Part shown: in pieces, positions 44,191-55,257 of the stretch
Layout of the letters: each line of letters opens with the position of its first letter
How positions within the stretch are numbered: the first letter of the stretch is position 1
Assembly: GCA_051530055.1 (NCBI GenBank)
Contig: CM121343.1
Coordinates: 5,952,001 to 6,016,000 of the forward strand
Reading direction: 5' to 3'
From: Neoechinorhynchus agilis
Lineage: Eukaryota; Acanthocephala
DNA length: 64,000 nucleotides
Notes under the pieces: generated by a model
Databases searched by the model: none
Seen by the model: only the letters and a program-made list of their open reading frames with translations
Told to the model about the DNA's origin: nothing
Program-made: the position numbers and the translations under genes

Positions 44191-45712
44191 TTCACATCAT
44201 TTTAGTTATTTTGTAATGTTTATTATTTGATTCAATGCGATCCCATTTTTCTCTATGATCCACGTTTACCAGCTTCCAATTTGGTGGCCCAAGGAACGTA
44301 CTTTCGAAAAAACCCAAGTCAAACACGGTAAAAACTATACTGATGAATGCAGATCTGACCATGAATTTATCATTGCAATCGAATAAGACTACTTTCGGAC
44401 AAATACGGAAACTAAGACGTTTAAGATCCTTGGACTTTACGGCTTCCTCTATTATCCGCTTTCAGAGTGAAATACATTTGAAGATACTTCACTTGAAACA
44501 TTCACCTCATTTTAGTTATTTTTTTATTATTGTATTCGATGCGATCCCATTTTTCTCTATGATCCACGTTTACCAGCTTCCAATTTGGTGGCCCAAGGAA
44601 CGTACTTTCGAAAAAACCCAAGTCAAACACGGTAAAAACTATACTGATGAATGCAGATCTGACCATGATTTTATCATTGCAATCGAATAAGACTACTTTC
44701 GGACAAATACGGAAACTAAGACGTCTAAGATCCTTGGACTTTACGGCTTCCTCTATTATCCGCTTTCAGAGTGAAATACATTTGAAGATACTTCACTTGA
44801 AACATTCACCTCATTTTAGTTATTTTTTTATTATTTTATTCAATGCGATCCCATTTTTCTCTATGATCCACGTTTACCAGCTTCCAATTTGGTGGCCCAA
44901 GGAACGTACTTTCGAAAAAACCCAAGTCAAACACGGTAAAAACTATACTGATGAATGCAGATCTGACCATGATTTTATCATTGCAATCGAATAAGACTAC
45001 TTTCGGACAAATACGGAAACTAAGACGTCTAAGATCCTTGGACTTTACGGCTTCCTCTATTATCCGCTTTCAGAGTGAAATACATTTGAAGATACTTCAC
45101 TTCAAACATTCACCTCATTTTAGTTATTTTGTAATGTTTATTATTTGATTCAATGCGATCCCATTTTTCTCTATGATCCACGTTTACCAGCTTCCAATTC
45201 GGTGGCCCAAGGAACGTACTTTCGAAAAAACCCAAGTCAAACACGGTAAAAACTATACTGATGAATGCAGATCTGACCATGATTTTATCATTGCAATCGA
45301 ATAAGACTACTTTCGGACAAATACGGAAACTAAGACGTCTAAGATCCTTGGACTTTACGGCTTCCTCTTTATCCGCTTTCAGAGTGAAATACATTTGAAG
45401 ATACTTCACTTAAACATTCACCTCATTTTAGTTATTTTTTTATTATTGTATTCGATGCGATCCCATTTTTCTCTATGATCCACGTTTACCAGCTTCCAAT
45501 TTGGTGGCCCAAGGAACGTACTTTCGAGAAATCCCAAGTCAAACACGGTAAAAACTATACTGATGAATGCAGATCTGACCATGATTTTATAATTGCAATC
45601 GAATAAGACTACTTTCGGACAAATACGGAAACTAAGACGTCTAAGATCCTTGGACTTTACGGCTTCCTCTATTATCCGCTTTCAGAGTGAAATACATTTG
45701 AAGATACCCCAC
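44191..45712. repeat. Satellite S6, about 304-bp unit, 5 copies
   Basis: The block TGCGATCCCATTTTTCTCTA recurs near 44238, 44541, 44844, 45153 and 45456. Units are over 95% identical by eye. Each carries the same open frame of about 115 codons on the plus strand that runs into the next unit. The frame exists because the unit is a near-multiple of three and has no domain, so I do not call it a gene. Confidence 0.95.
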
Positions 45713-46066
45713 TTCTTCATGTTTACAAATGTTTTCCCATCTTATCTTTCGATCTCACATTTCGAATAAAATGAAAGTTTAAATTTTAAATTTTGTTTTT
45801 ACATTGAGAGTGCGATTAGTTTAAGAAACATATTAGTGCCTCCACCACCTTAGAAAGGATATTTTGAATATTGATTTGATGTCATTAATCTTAACTAAGA
45901 TCATCATTGCTCAACCGTCAGATGTTAAAGTCGCATGCACCAAATGTTGCCATACTCGATGAGTGATGTTAAATTTTATATTTATGAGGCAGACGGCATT
46001 TGGAAGCAGTTTAAAATTTACATCTCCAAAGACTTCTCAGTGTTCGAGAGTCAACTCAGATACAAC

Positions 46067-46697
46067 ATGAAATCAGTACTCCTACTTCATCTATGTATCC
46101 TGGTAGCAACAATGGTTCACCTCGTGAGTGTATCGGCTCATAGTGTTAAACCAAAGCGCCTTAGAAACTGCGAAGGTGAAGAATTTCTTGTCACAAAGAA
46201 GCATGATTGTAACCTGCGTGCATGCTCGGCAAGAGTACCCGGAAACTATATGCGCTATGAGTATAGGATGTCCCAAGGAAAGCGGTATTGTACTTGCCTA
46301 GGATGTGATGTCATCTATAATCACCCACAAGTATGAACGCTATTAAAACTTCGTCGTTTTTTGAATAAATAGCTTGAAATTTCCTCCTGGATTCGGGGTG
46401 AGTCTTTGGAATAGTTGCGAGCAATCGGAATTGATCGCAATTCCTATATATGAAGCAAAATACGACTTTGTAGGGAGTCCAATAGGTCAAGATCCAATCG
46501 TTGTACCGTTACTCGGTAAGCTGCATTCAATTCAGTTAATCAACGGGAAAACATCGGAGTTTGTGTTTATTCGCGAAACTCAACAATTAAGACGAATAAT
46601 TCGACACTTTTCATCGGCGGAGGAACCATCAGCGCCTTCACATGAGCAATACAATCTTCATCAAAATTCATTTCATCCTCCCCTCATTTTTCCATAA
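46067..46697 (+). CDS. Secreted six-cysteine protein, unknown family
   Basis: Three exons in agreeing phases: 46067-46330, 46373-46397, 46474-46697; about 170 aa. The start MKSVLLLHLCILVATMVHLV is a signal peptide with likely cleavage after VSA. The mature N-terminal region has six Cys (NCEG, DCNLRAC, YCTCLGC), enough for three disulfides, in a spacing I do not recognise. The rest is hydrophilic and Cys-free. Intron 1 is 42 nt, matching introns elsewhere in this window. If it is retained, translation stops 2 codons later and gives an 89-aa product, so a short isoform is possible. Likely exported, perhaps as a small effector, peptide or cuticle/matrix protein; function unknown. Confidence 0.6.
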
Positions 46698-47844
46698 CAT
46701 CAACCGAAATGAAAAGGAGGAAAGACCCAAACTCACAAGAATAACCACCGACTTTCGAACCCAACCGAACCCGTGATCCACTCCATAATCAACAGTGTTT
46801 TTGTGAGGACCCAAACAGGGATATGGGTCCTATTCTTTTTGGATTAAGAAATAAACGTGTTATTATTCGAATTAAAGAGACTCTTGCATTGTTCAGATTA
46901 ATTGTTCTGGTTTCGCTCTACTCCATAATCTGGCATAAATCAAAATATAACGTTACGACCATAAAAAACTTTTTCAAAAACTTGGCGCCCGATTTAATAA
47001 CTCTTCATTTTTAAGTCTCTCTTAAAATTTTAAGTGCCGTGTATGTTAGAGGTTCTGATTTAAATGCCGCGATGTTTTATTAAGCGGCGATTATGTGGTT
47101 TTCTTTTCAATTGCTTCGATGTTGAACCATTTTGAGCCGTAAACATCAACTTGAGAAAATGAAATATGCGTCAAAGCTGTGCTGCAAGCGTAAAGTCTCG
47201 CGAAATGTGCCTATAAATGTCACGATATCTTCAAATAACGATAGGGTGGTCTAATTTCTAAGTACTTTTCAAGATCGTCGTCCAATGAAAAACTTTCATC
47301 TTTAAGAAGGATCGCTATTTGAGTTCCGTAGTCCTGGTGTCAAAAGCATTTTGGAAATTTTAATTTCTAAATAAGAAATATCGATAAAACTATCAACAAG
47401 TTCATTCCATTAATTCGTCGCTTACGTTTAATTAAATTTCAAATTTCGCCTTCTATTCACCTTGGAGCGTGAAATTATTCTAAATTGCACATTGAACGCA
47501 GATTGGAGTAAACCCTTGAATGAATATTCATCAAAAGACAATGGAACCTCCAAAAAATCTATCCTTGCACGATTCTGAATCGTCTCCGGGGAATCTGATT
47601 GGTGGACTCATGATTTTTTTATCATTCATTTTCTCGATGCTTTTATGTACATTGTATAAACGCTCTAATGGATTACAAAATATGACACTATTAATTATTT
47701 ACACACTAATTTTGTTATATGAATATTTCAAGAAACATTTAAAAATGATTCGACAAAACAAAGTGTTTGATGAAACATTATATATAAGGTCTTCATTTAG
47801 ATGATTACGAAGTTTAACACTGACACTCTCCTCGAGATATGGAA
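46698..47844. other. Spacer with a short hydrophobic frame
   Basis: A 94-codon plus-strand frame at 47520-47804 has two hydrophobic segments (LMIFLSFIFSMLLCTLY and MTLLIIYTLILLYEYF) but no recognisable family. AT-rich composition alone can produce such frames. No other gene seen. Confidence 0.3.
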
Positions 47845-48250
47845 TTATTGTTTAGAAGTCTACACCCGCGGTAAATGATTATTTTGATTAAAGACGTTTC
47901 GAACCTTTTCATCCCCCCTCGCTCGTACCACTCTCTACCAAAAATCTTTCTTCCCCCAAGCCCAACCTTTCCTTAATAACCGGAGAACAAGGAAAGACTC
48001 TTAATCTGTCATCTCCTGTAACACCCCTTCAAAAACCAGTTCCACCTCCTTGCCTTCAACATCCGTCATCCATACACCTTCAGCAAAGATAGATGCTGAC
48101 AAGTGTGTGGATTCTGTATTTTTCCATAAATAAAAAGTGTTTATATATTCCCCGAAACCTCACATATCGACATCCTCGAGATATACCTTGACTGGTTGAA
48201 TCTAAACTAAAGATGCATACCACTGTAATTATCAGTATGTCGAGATCGGC
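47845..48250. repeat. Solitary S2-like element
   Basis: The left end (GAAGTCTACACCCGCGGT, then GATTAAAGACGTTTCGAACC) matches the S2 unit start. The right end has ACCTCACATATCGACA, also from S2. The interior is unrelated, so this may be a single-copy relative of the satellite unit. Confidence 0.5.
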
Positions 48251-48263
48251 TGTTTGAGATTGA

Positions 48264-48692
48264 TCAGACAAAATGATTTATTGACATTTCTGCTTCTATT
48301 GACCCCGATAATATTTGGTTCAGGAGACAAGCATTATGGGTCGCCATATTCCTCTCTAAGGAATTGATTGTCGCCGTTAGCGTGTTGTTCTTCGTCTGTC
48401 CAAATCGCTTTTCCATATAGCGCAATTGCACCGGCGATGGATTATTTGCGGCCATAAATTCAGTAAAAACAGCAATAGATTTTGAGCCTGAAAAATCTAA
48501 AATTTCTTTTTCCCTTCCTAAATGAAATCGATCAGAATTTTTTGGCATATTGGTTATGTAGATAGGTAACATCTCCATATTTTTGGAGATAAAAAGAATT
48601 GAATGTGATTGATAATGAACATATTGGGCGCAGTTGGAGTTTCGACGTGACCGAGAGCTATAGATACAAACCACCGTTATAAGTTCGGACAA
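48264..48692 (-). CDS. Unrecognised open frame, 142 codons
   Basis: The C-terminal 100 residues have balanced composition (FHLGREKEILDF, PVQLRYMEKRFGQTKNN). The segment QLRYMEKRFGQT faintly recalls helix 1 of a homeodomain, but nothing homeodomain-like follows. Could be an exon of an unrecognised gene, a relic, or chance. Confidence 0.25.
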   Translation of the reverse strand: MSELITVVCIYSSRSRRNSNCAQYVHYQSHSILFISKNMEMLPIYITNMPKNSDRFHLGREKEILDFSGSKSIAVFTEFMAANNPSPVQLRYMEKRFGQTKNNTLTATINSLERNMATHNACLLNQILSGSIEAEMSINHFV

Positions 48693-50156
48693 ATATACTT
48701 AAAAGAAGTCACGATGATTTTTCGTGCACTAGGAGGAAATCTGAACACATAAACACGGAGGACTGTCGGCAGCGACGAAGGTGATTTCTCTAGTAAATAA
48801 ATTTAAGCATCAATAAAAACAGTCTTTTAAAAAGAAAGCGAACTTGCTCTTGTTAAAAAGACTTAAAACTATGAATGCTAGTTTTTTTATTATTAGGTTG
48901 ACGTTAGGGATATGAATATTCGTCGAAAAGTGTTTGGGATGCTGTTACAGACACTATTAGTCTTAGGTTATGAATTAAAATACATTTATACGAATGCTAA
49001 GTCTTACATTTAAAGGAAAGTGTAACGCTTTAAATTGCCGATAGTCAATTTTAAAAGATTCAGCTTGAAATTTATCACATAAACGACCGAGATTTAAGGA
49101 TCTCTAATTTCAAACAATGACTGAGAGCCATTTTCTTTGGAGATATCTAAATATTTTATACCCGCGGGAGCGGGGATGGCCACACGTCTCCACAATTCCA
49201 TCAACCGGAAGGATATTTTCCTCTGGATGATCAGCATTAATGGATGTGTTTGCATAAGTTTTCTACTATTTAAGAGACCTGAGCTTAAATAGTGGAAAAC
49301 TGACAAGAAACCTTGATAAAGGCGTACAAGATTGTGCCTCCGAAATATTGGAACCAATAAATTCTTTTAATTTTTACGCCAGATGCAAACATGAACAATT
49401 CAATCTTCAAACATTAATGGATGTCACGGGATGATTTCGTGCTTAAATATATTTCTGAAATAAAATCTCATTGTTCACAAACTGTATGAGTGTTCAATGA
49501 ATGTTCAAAATTCGCCATAAAATCCTTCTTATACACACTTTCGACTTTCTTGCATGTCATCTACCTTTTTTTGTACGCGTGAAATGTATACCTTCTCTCA
49601 CATCGCCATTATAAATTTGAATGTTTAGTTGTTTTCCAACGATCGGCCTTGCATATTCAATCGAATATCAAACACATTCAATCTCGCGAATGGCTTATTA
49701 ATCGATCCATTTAAGAATGACCGCTTCGTCAACTAGGTCTTCGGCGCGTTTATAATGTAGTTCATCATTTATTGAACGAAAATTATTGATTGATTAATAA
49801 TTCGTCCTCTTACAGCTTTGGAAATCAGCGAATACCTTGAACAACGCCTCCAAAGAATCGGTATTGCTTCTTATTTCCACGGTGTCTCGTTAGACGACAT
49901 AGAAAGGTTCAGCGACTAAACGTTATCATCGAATAAGATCGTGATTGATTTCAGAAGGTTTTCATTATAATTCCGGGATCCGTGTTTTTGATTTTAATGG
50001 GAAAATTTGGACATCTCGGAGGAATGAAGATTTCATTGAAACTATGTGGATCGAACTTGAATTCAAACTTTATGTACGTTCAGTAGTTTTCTGCTGTGAT
50101 TTTTCATGCCGTGCACTTTCAGTGTTGTTTGAAGGTTGAATTGTCCATAAAGTGGT
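48693..50156. other. Gene-free spacer with MITE fragments
   Basis: A hairpin at 49257-49306 (AGTTTTCTACTATTTAAG and its complement) and pieces of MITE family M1 (GCCTCCGAAATATTGG near 49337; a TTGAATTGTTCATG stretch on the minus strand near 49400) form a degraded relative of the elements at 25706 and 50157. No exon supported. Confidence 0.45.
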
Positions 50157-50308
50157 TGTTTTCTGGTGGAGAAAAATTAAAATGATTTTATTTTAAAATC
50201 CGATTGGTTTCAGAGGCACAGCTCAGAAAACAACGTTGATAAAGATTATGCCTCCGAAGCTAATCGGATTTTAAGGGTAAAATCATTTTAATTTCTCTGT
50301 CAGAAAAC
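50157..50308. mobile_element. MITE, family M1, copy 2
   Basis: Inverted ends GTTTTCTG...GAAATTAAAATGATTTTA with interior ATCCGATTGGTTTC, mirrored by AATCGGATTTTAAGGGTAAA. Same orientation and layout as 25706-25833. Confidence 0.7.
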
Positions 50309-51293
50309 AATCACTTTCAGTGTTCTCATTGTCATTGAATCGTTAGATTCCGAGCCAACATTGTCCTTCTTTGTTATTCCCGTTGTTTTCACATTGATGT
50401 GGCCCGAGGACTTTAGCAATGTTATATGAGAGACAGTTAACAAGGGACTCCGAAATGTAAGGTCTACAAGACTACGTGTATTAAAAACATAGAATGGATT
50501 GACTGTGTAATCAAAGCAGTATGAAATTTGAACTTTGAGGCCGTGTTGTGGTTATAACCTTTCTTTGATTTCGAATCTTAACCGTAAATGTGATCACATT
50601 TTCTCCCAAAAGTAGTGCTTTTAATGTGCAAGGTTTTATGTTTTCCCGATAACATCTTTTCTATTCCCGTCTAAAGAGTCTTAAGTATCCTTTTTATGCG
50701 TTTAAAGCAACCCATTTAAAAAATAATTCAATCAATCATTAACATTTAGTGGTTAGAACTAGCAACTTTATTGCTGAGTCTTAATTTGCGTTACGAGGTT
50801 GTTTATGTATCGTATTCGTTTAGTTCAATATCCAAGCACCGTGGCAATCAATTTTATTTCCCATTAAACGTTTTTGAAACATCCCTTTCCTTTAGTAAAA
50901 TGTCGTCAAAAGCATTCTATTGATGTGGTTTGTGTTGCATGCAAACGATTCTGGGATGGAAAAGGGTTAAAATGTCATGGTTAAATGAATAGGCTACAAT
51001 AAAATTAAGATCGTAACGCTTTACCGGTATAAATTTAAAGTGAGTTGAATAATTGGGATCATTAATTATTTTAAGATTTCATTGGGTGCGGGTTTCAACC
51101 TTAAAACGAGCAGGGTGGACCGCAGAGACGAATGTTTAGGCACGGGTGTTTGGTCGTGAAATTCTACGGGCTGACCAAATAGTGAGGACCACTCAAAGTC
51201 GAGATAGGTTACTTATAAATCGTCGATTTGGAACGCATTATGGATCAATGTGGATACTACTTATAGTTCTGTATATCGAAAAGTGTATTCCCT
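50309..51293. other. Spacer, no gene seen
   Basis: AT-rich, no repeats or exons that I can support. Confidence 0.4.
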
Positions 51294-52427
51294 GAGAAAA
51301 ATAATTTCTATGGTCAATTCCTGTTATAGGCTCCATAGTGCTGAAAGGAATTAGAATTGTCTAAAATTATGTATCCTAATTTTGCGTTGATTTCGCATCT
51401 TAGTACGATACGAAAAAGGAAATCATTTCGATCTTGAGAAAAATAATTTCTATGGTCAATTCGTGTTATAGACTCCATAGTGCTGAAAGGAATTAGAATT
51501 GTCTAAAATTATGTATCCTAATTTTGCGTTGATTTCGCATCTTAGTACGATACGAAAAAGGAAATCATTTCGATCTTGAGAAAAATAATTTCTATGATCA
51601 ATTCGTGTTATAGACTCCATAGTGCTGAAAGGAATTAGAATTGTCTAAAATTATGTATCCTAATTTTGCGTTGATTTCGCATCTTAGTACGATACGAAAA
51701 AGGAAATCATTTCGATCTTGAGAAAAATAATTTCTATGGTCAATTCCTGTTATAGACTCCATAGTGCTGAAAGGAATTAGAATTGTCTAAAATTATGTAT
51801 CCTAATTTTGCGTTGATTTCGCATCTTAGTACGATACGAAAAAGGAAATCATTTCGATCTTGAGAAAAATAATTTCTATGATCAATTCGTGTTATAGACT
51901 CCATAGTGCTGAAAGGAATTAGAATTGTCTAAAATTATGTATCCTAATTTTGCGTTGATTTCGCATCTTAGTACGATACGAAAAAGGAAATCATTTCGAT
52001 CTTGAGAAAAATAATTTCTATGATCAATTCGTGTTATAGACTCCATAGTGCTGAAAGGAATTAGAATTGTCTAAAATTATGTATCCTAATTTTGCGTTGA
52101 TTTCGCATCTTAGTACGATACGAAAAATCATTTCGATCTTGAGAAAAATAATTTCTATGATCAATTCGTGTTATAGACTCCATAGTGCTGAAAGGAATTA
52201 GAATTGTCTAAAATTATGTATCCTAATTTTGCGTTGATTTCGCATCTTAGTACGATACGAAAAAGGAAATCATTTCGATCTTGAGAAAAATAATTTCTAT
52301 GGTCAATTCCTGTTATAGACTCCATAGTGCTGAAAGGAATTAGAATTGTCTAAAATTATGTATCCTAATTTTGCGTTGATTTCGCATCTTAGTACGATAC
52401 GAAAAAGGAAATCATTTCGATCTTGAT
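51294..52427. repeat. Satellite S7, 142-bp unit, 8 copies
   Basis: GAGAAAAATAATTTCTATGG (or ...ATGA) starts units at 51294, 51436, 51578, 51720, 51862, 52004, about 52140 and about 52281. Copies are nearly identical. Variants alternate at two positions (TATGG/TATGA with TTCCTG/TTCGTG), showing linked subtypes. Period is constant except for one 5-bp deletion near 52126. Confidence 0.95.
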
Positions 52428-53077
52428 CACTCAAATCTCAATTTGGTAACATGAAATGGCTGTTATTCGTGAATTATTTGCACCGGACTATATGCTGCAA
52501 TAGAAACATCCGTGCGCCATTTCATCTGAACTGTTTCTTTATTCTAACAAGAATCTTATGGGTATAATCTGAACAAAGCATTCACGTTCATGATAAGCTT
52601 TGAACTAAACAAATTAGTAGAAAAATGGCGGCGCGTTTATATTAATCTTTGGAAATTTTTTAAGGTCAATAAACAAGCATTAGAATGATGATTGCATTTT
52701 TTGGATAAATTCCGGTAATACTCCTTCTTGATTGAAAAGAAAAAAACAATGAACATATTGATTAAAACCTATACAGTGATTGTTGAGACGATTGCAATTT
52801 TTCTAACACCTATTTCTTGTAAAGCTATATTTATAACTTTCGCTGGGAGCTGTATTGGCGCTTCGGGTTCTTAAAAATTTATAAACATGTTACTAAACAT
52901 GACATATGAATTGTCAAGTTATTAAAGGGTGAAGAGTGATTTAAGGGATCAGTGGGTTCTTTTATACTCGTATAAGTGATAAAAAGCGCAATCGGTTATT
53001 TTTATCACCCACCATGATATATTCCGCCTTCAAAATGATTTTCTTTAGGCATTAAAAACTTTTAATCTTTCAAGAAT
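52428..53077. other. Spacer upstream of SLC35F
   Basis: Holds the promoter and leader of the transporter gene. A TTCTTTAG acceptor at 53041-53048 implies a leader intron. Confidence 0.4.
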
Positions 53078-54559
53078 ATGCTTGGTCAGCATTCGTCATC
53101 ATCATCATCGATTTTCCGATCATTACTTCGTGTTTTGCATTTAACGTTTAAGAGATTCAAGGAAAGGTAACTAATTTTTAAGATTATCTCACGCTAATCA
53201 AATGTCGGCAGGTCGTTCTGGTATAGTGTTTTATCTGGGCAGTTTTTATCTCTTTTGGTATGTCTCACAGCAATCTTCAGTGATCAGATCATGAGTATGG
53301 GTATTCAAATTCCAGCAGGTAGGATTTTAAAAACAATAATATACGTGTATAAAAGAACTTAGCTCAATCCATGTTCGTGTTCGCTTTACTTTTGATGATA
53401 TTTGGACCCATATACTTGTTTTATGACAATCGACGACTTTCACCTGAACTATTCGTTTGTTCCTACATGTGGAAGTATATGTCCATATCATTTATTGAAG
53501 TTCAAGCAAACAACTTGGCTATAACGGCCTACAAATATACCTCTCCAGTCAGTGTTCAGGTTAGTTCTAAGCCAATGTTCCTTTTAAAAATCAGACTAAT
53601 AATGAGTTAATATGCTCAGATTTTAGATTGTATTGCAATTCCAACATGTCTAGTGCTTTCAAGGTTCTTCCTAAAATACAGATATCGATTGATTCATTAT
53701 GTATCTGTTGCAGTTGCAATCATCGGTGCAACGGTCATATTTGTTACCGACAAAAAGCAAGGTTCAAGCTTTTTGAATGGATTGACCATGATTTTTTTTG
53801 TTAGGATCAAGCACGTTAGACCCCGTTTTCGGAAATGGTTTGGCAGTTGCGGCCGGAATGCTGTATGGTTTATCAAATGTAGCGCAGGAATTTATGATAA
53901 GTGAGAGACCTATCAGCGAGTACCTCTTCTCAATCGGATTGTTCGGAACAATCATGTCTCTTATACAATCGTCAGTTTTTAACACAATAACCAGCTTATA
54001 TTCATTGCTCTGCACAGGATTCCGTATGAAATCAGTGATTTTCAGCTGATTAGTGAGTTTACCGGCGCTCCTAAATTCGGTACGAAATTGCTTTAATCAC
54101 CTTACTTGAATTAGACTATTTGCTTTCAAGCATCGTTTTTGGTGCGAGATTTCATTGCTTTGTTTGTAATACCACCAAAAACGATGCTGTTTTGAAGATA
54201 TTAAATTTACGGTCTAAAGTATATTTCTTTTAGCTGGATACCTTACTGGCTTCATATTAGTATTAGTGCTCTTTTACGTTTCGCTGCCTACTTTCATGTC
54301 AAGAAATGTTTTGAGTGCAGTCGGATTGAACATTTCTCTACAAACCTCGGACATTTATACATTCCTTGCCTACGTTGTTATTTTCGGCAACAGGGTATCT
54401 ATGGGACGCATTTTACTCCCTTATTTGGTTAATATTTCATTTTAGTTTAATGCAATCTACCAAGTGGCATGGGTAGTTATTATCATCAGCTCAATTATGT
54501 TTCATCTTCGTCCATACAAATGCGTGCCTCCTTCTGCCGATGTATTGCTTGATGAATAA
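53078..54559 (+). CDS. SLC35F1/F2-like solute transporter
   Basis: A multi-pass membrane protein of the drug/metabolite transporter superfamily (SLC35F branch; substrates largely unsettled). Eight exons with agreeing phases: 53078-53166, 53212-53318, 53363-53559, 53620-53761, 53805-53970, 54018-54079, 54234-54394, 54446-54559; about 345 aa, about ten hydrophobic helices. Family signatures: FIEVQANNLAITAYKYTSPV followed by SVQILDCIAIP (exons 3-4), KYRYRLIHYVSVAVAIIGA (exon 4), GMLYGLSNVAQEF and SIGLFGTIMSLIQS (exon 5). The N-terminus is a short Ser-rich cytosolic segment, and no C-terminal sorting signal is visible. Most introns are 43-60 nt; the 153-nt intron before exon 7 contains a 16-bp inverted repeat (AGCATCGTTTTTGGTG). 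Convergent with the ubiquitin-like gene, 84 bp apart. Confidence 0.88.
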
Positions 54560-54643
54560 AAGCAAATACTTTTTCACGATATGCATCCACTCTCTCACTC
54601 TGAATATAATTTATTCACTATACTTTAAGTCAACTAAGCTGAC

Positions 54644-54985
54644 TTATTGGCAATGATGCCATTGTTCACATACTGAACATTGCTCAATTACATCATCCTC
54701 GTCAGCGACTGCAGCGCCGGCTAATACGATCTCGGAATTATTAAATATTTGAAAGGCCGAAAGAGGCATATCTGGATGTCGATGAAGATATTGACCCTCG
54801 TAGTATAATCGTTGCATGCATACAGGCACCAAACATTGGTCTTCGATATACTCTTGCAAGTGACAAACTAGAATCGGTTCAATTGATCGTAAATATAAAG
54901 GTGTTACAGTTGATCCGTGGCGAATAGTTAACTTTAACGTGTAGACTGTTGGATAGGATTCCGGATATTCTAATGGGAAATACAT
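54644..54985 (-). CDS. Ubiquitin-like-domain protein, 113 aa
   Basis: Residues 17-90 fit a ubiquitin beta-grasp: LKLTIRHGSTVTPLYL (strands 1-2), a helix around CHLQEYIEDQ, then QRLYYEGQYLHRHPDMPLSA, similar to the KQRLIFxGKxLxDxxxLxxY region of ubiquitin-like domains, and ending NNSEIVLAG. There is no C-terminal Gly-Gly. The tail is acidic, then CSVCEQWHHC, a possible metal-binding cluster. The start is the first ATG; an upstream exon is possible because the segment before it is also free of long gaps. I cannot assign a subfamily. Confidence 0.5.
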   Translation of the reverse strand: MYFPLEYPESYPTVYTLKLTIRHGSTVTPLYLRSIEPILVCHLQEYIEDQCLVPVCMQRLYYEGQYLHRHPDMPLSAFQIFNNSEIVLAGAAVADEDDVIEQCSVCEQWHHCQ

Positions 54986-55257
54986 TGGTAATGATGTCAG
55001 CGACGAAGTTTCAGAAATTATCTATATGTATTTGTTTGCTATATCCCGTTGGCGTTTCCATGGTAACTCCCTCAAAAACTCAAAAATTATGCACGGCCTT
55101 TAAAAAAGCGATTCCCATCAAAATGTATTGTAAAATTTATTAAAAAAACAAGTGTAAAATGCAACTAAAAGTTTTTATCCGCACTGTATAAACTAGCGAG
55201 CATTTTGTGTCAGTATTGACTGGTGAGATAATTTATGGGTTTAGAAAGTGAATGTCA

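Noticed and set aside
44343-45148. Repeated 115-codon frames in S6 as a tandem gene family
   Set aside because: The frames run through unit borders, have no domain or codon-level conservation beyond the identical DNA, and follow from the unit length. Treated as satellite.
47520-47804. Small membrane protein gene
   Set aside because: Hydrophobic frames are expected by chance in T-rich DNA; no splice signals, homolog or codon bias to support it. Mentioned only as spacer content.
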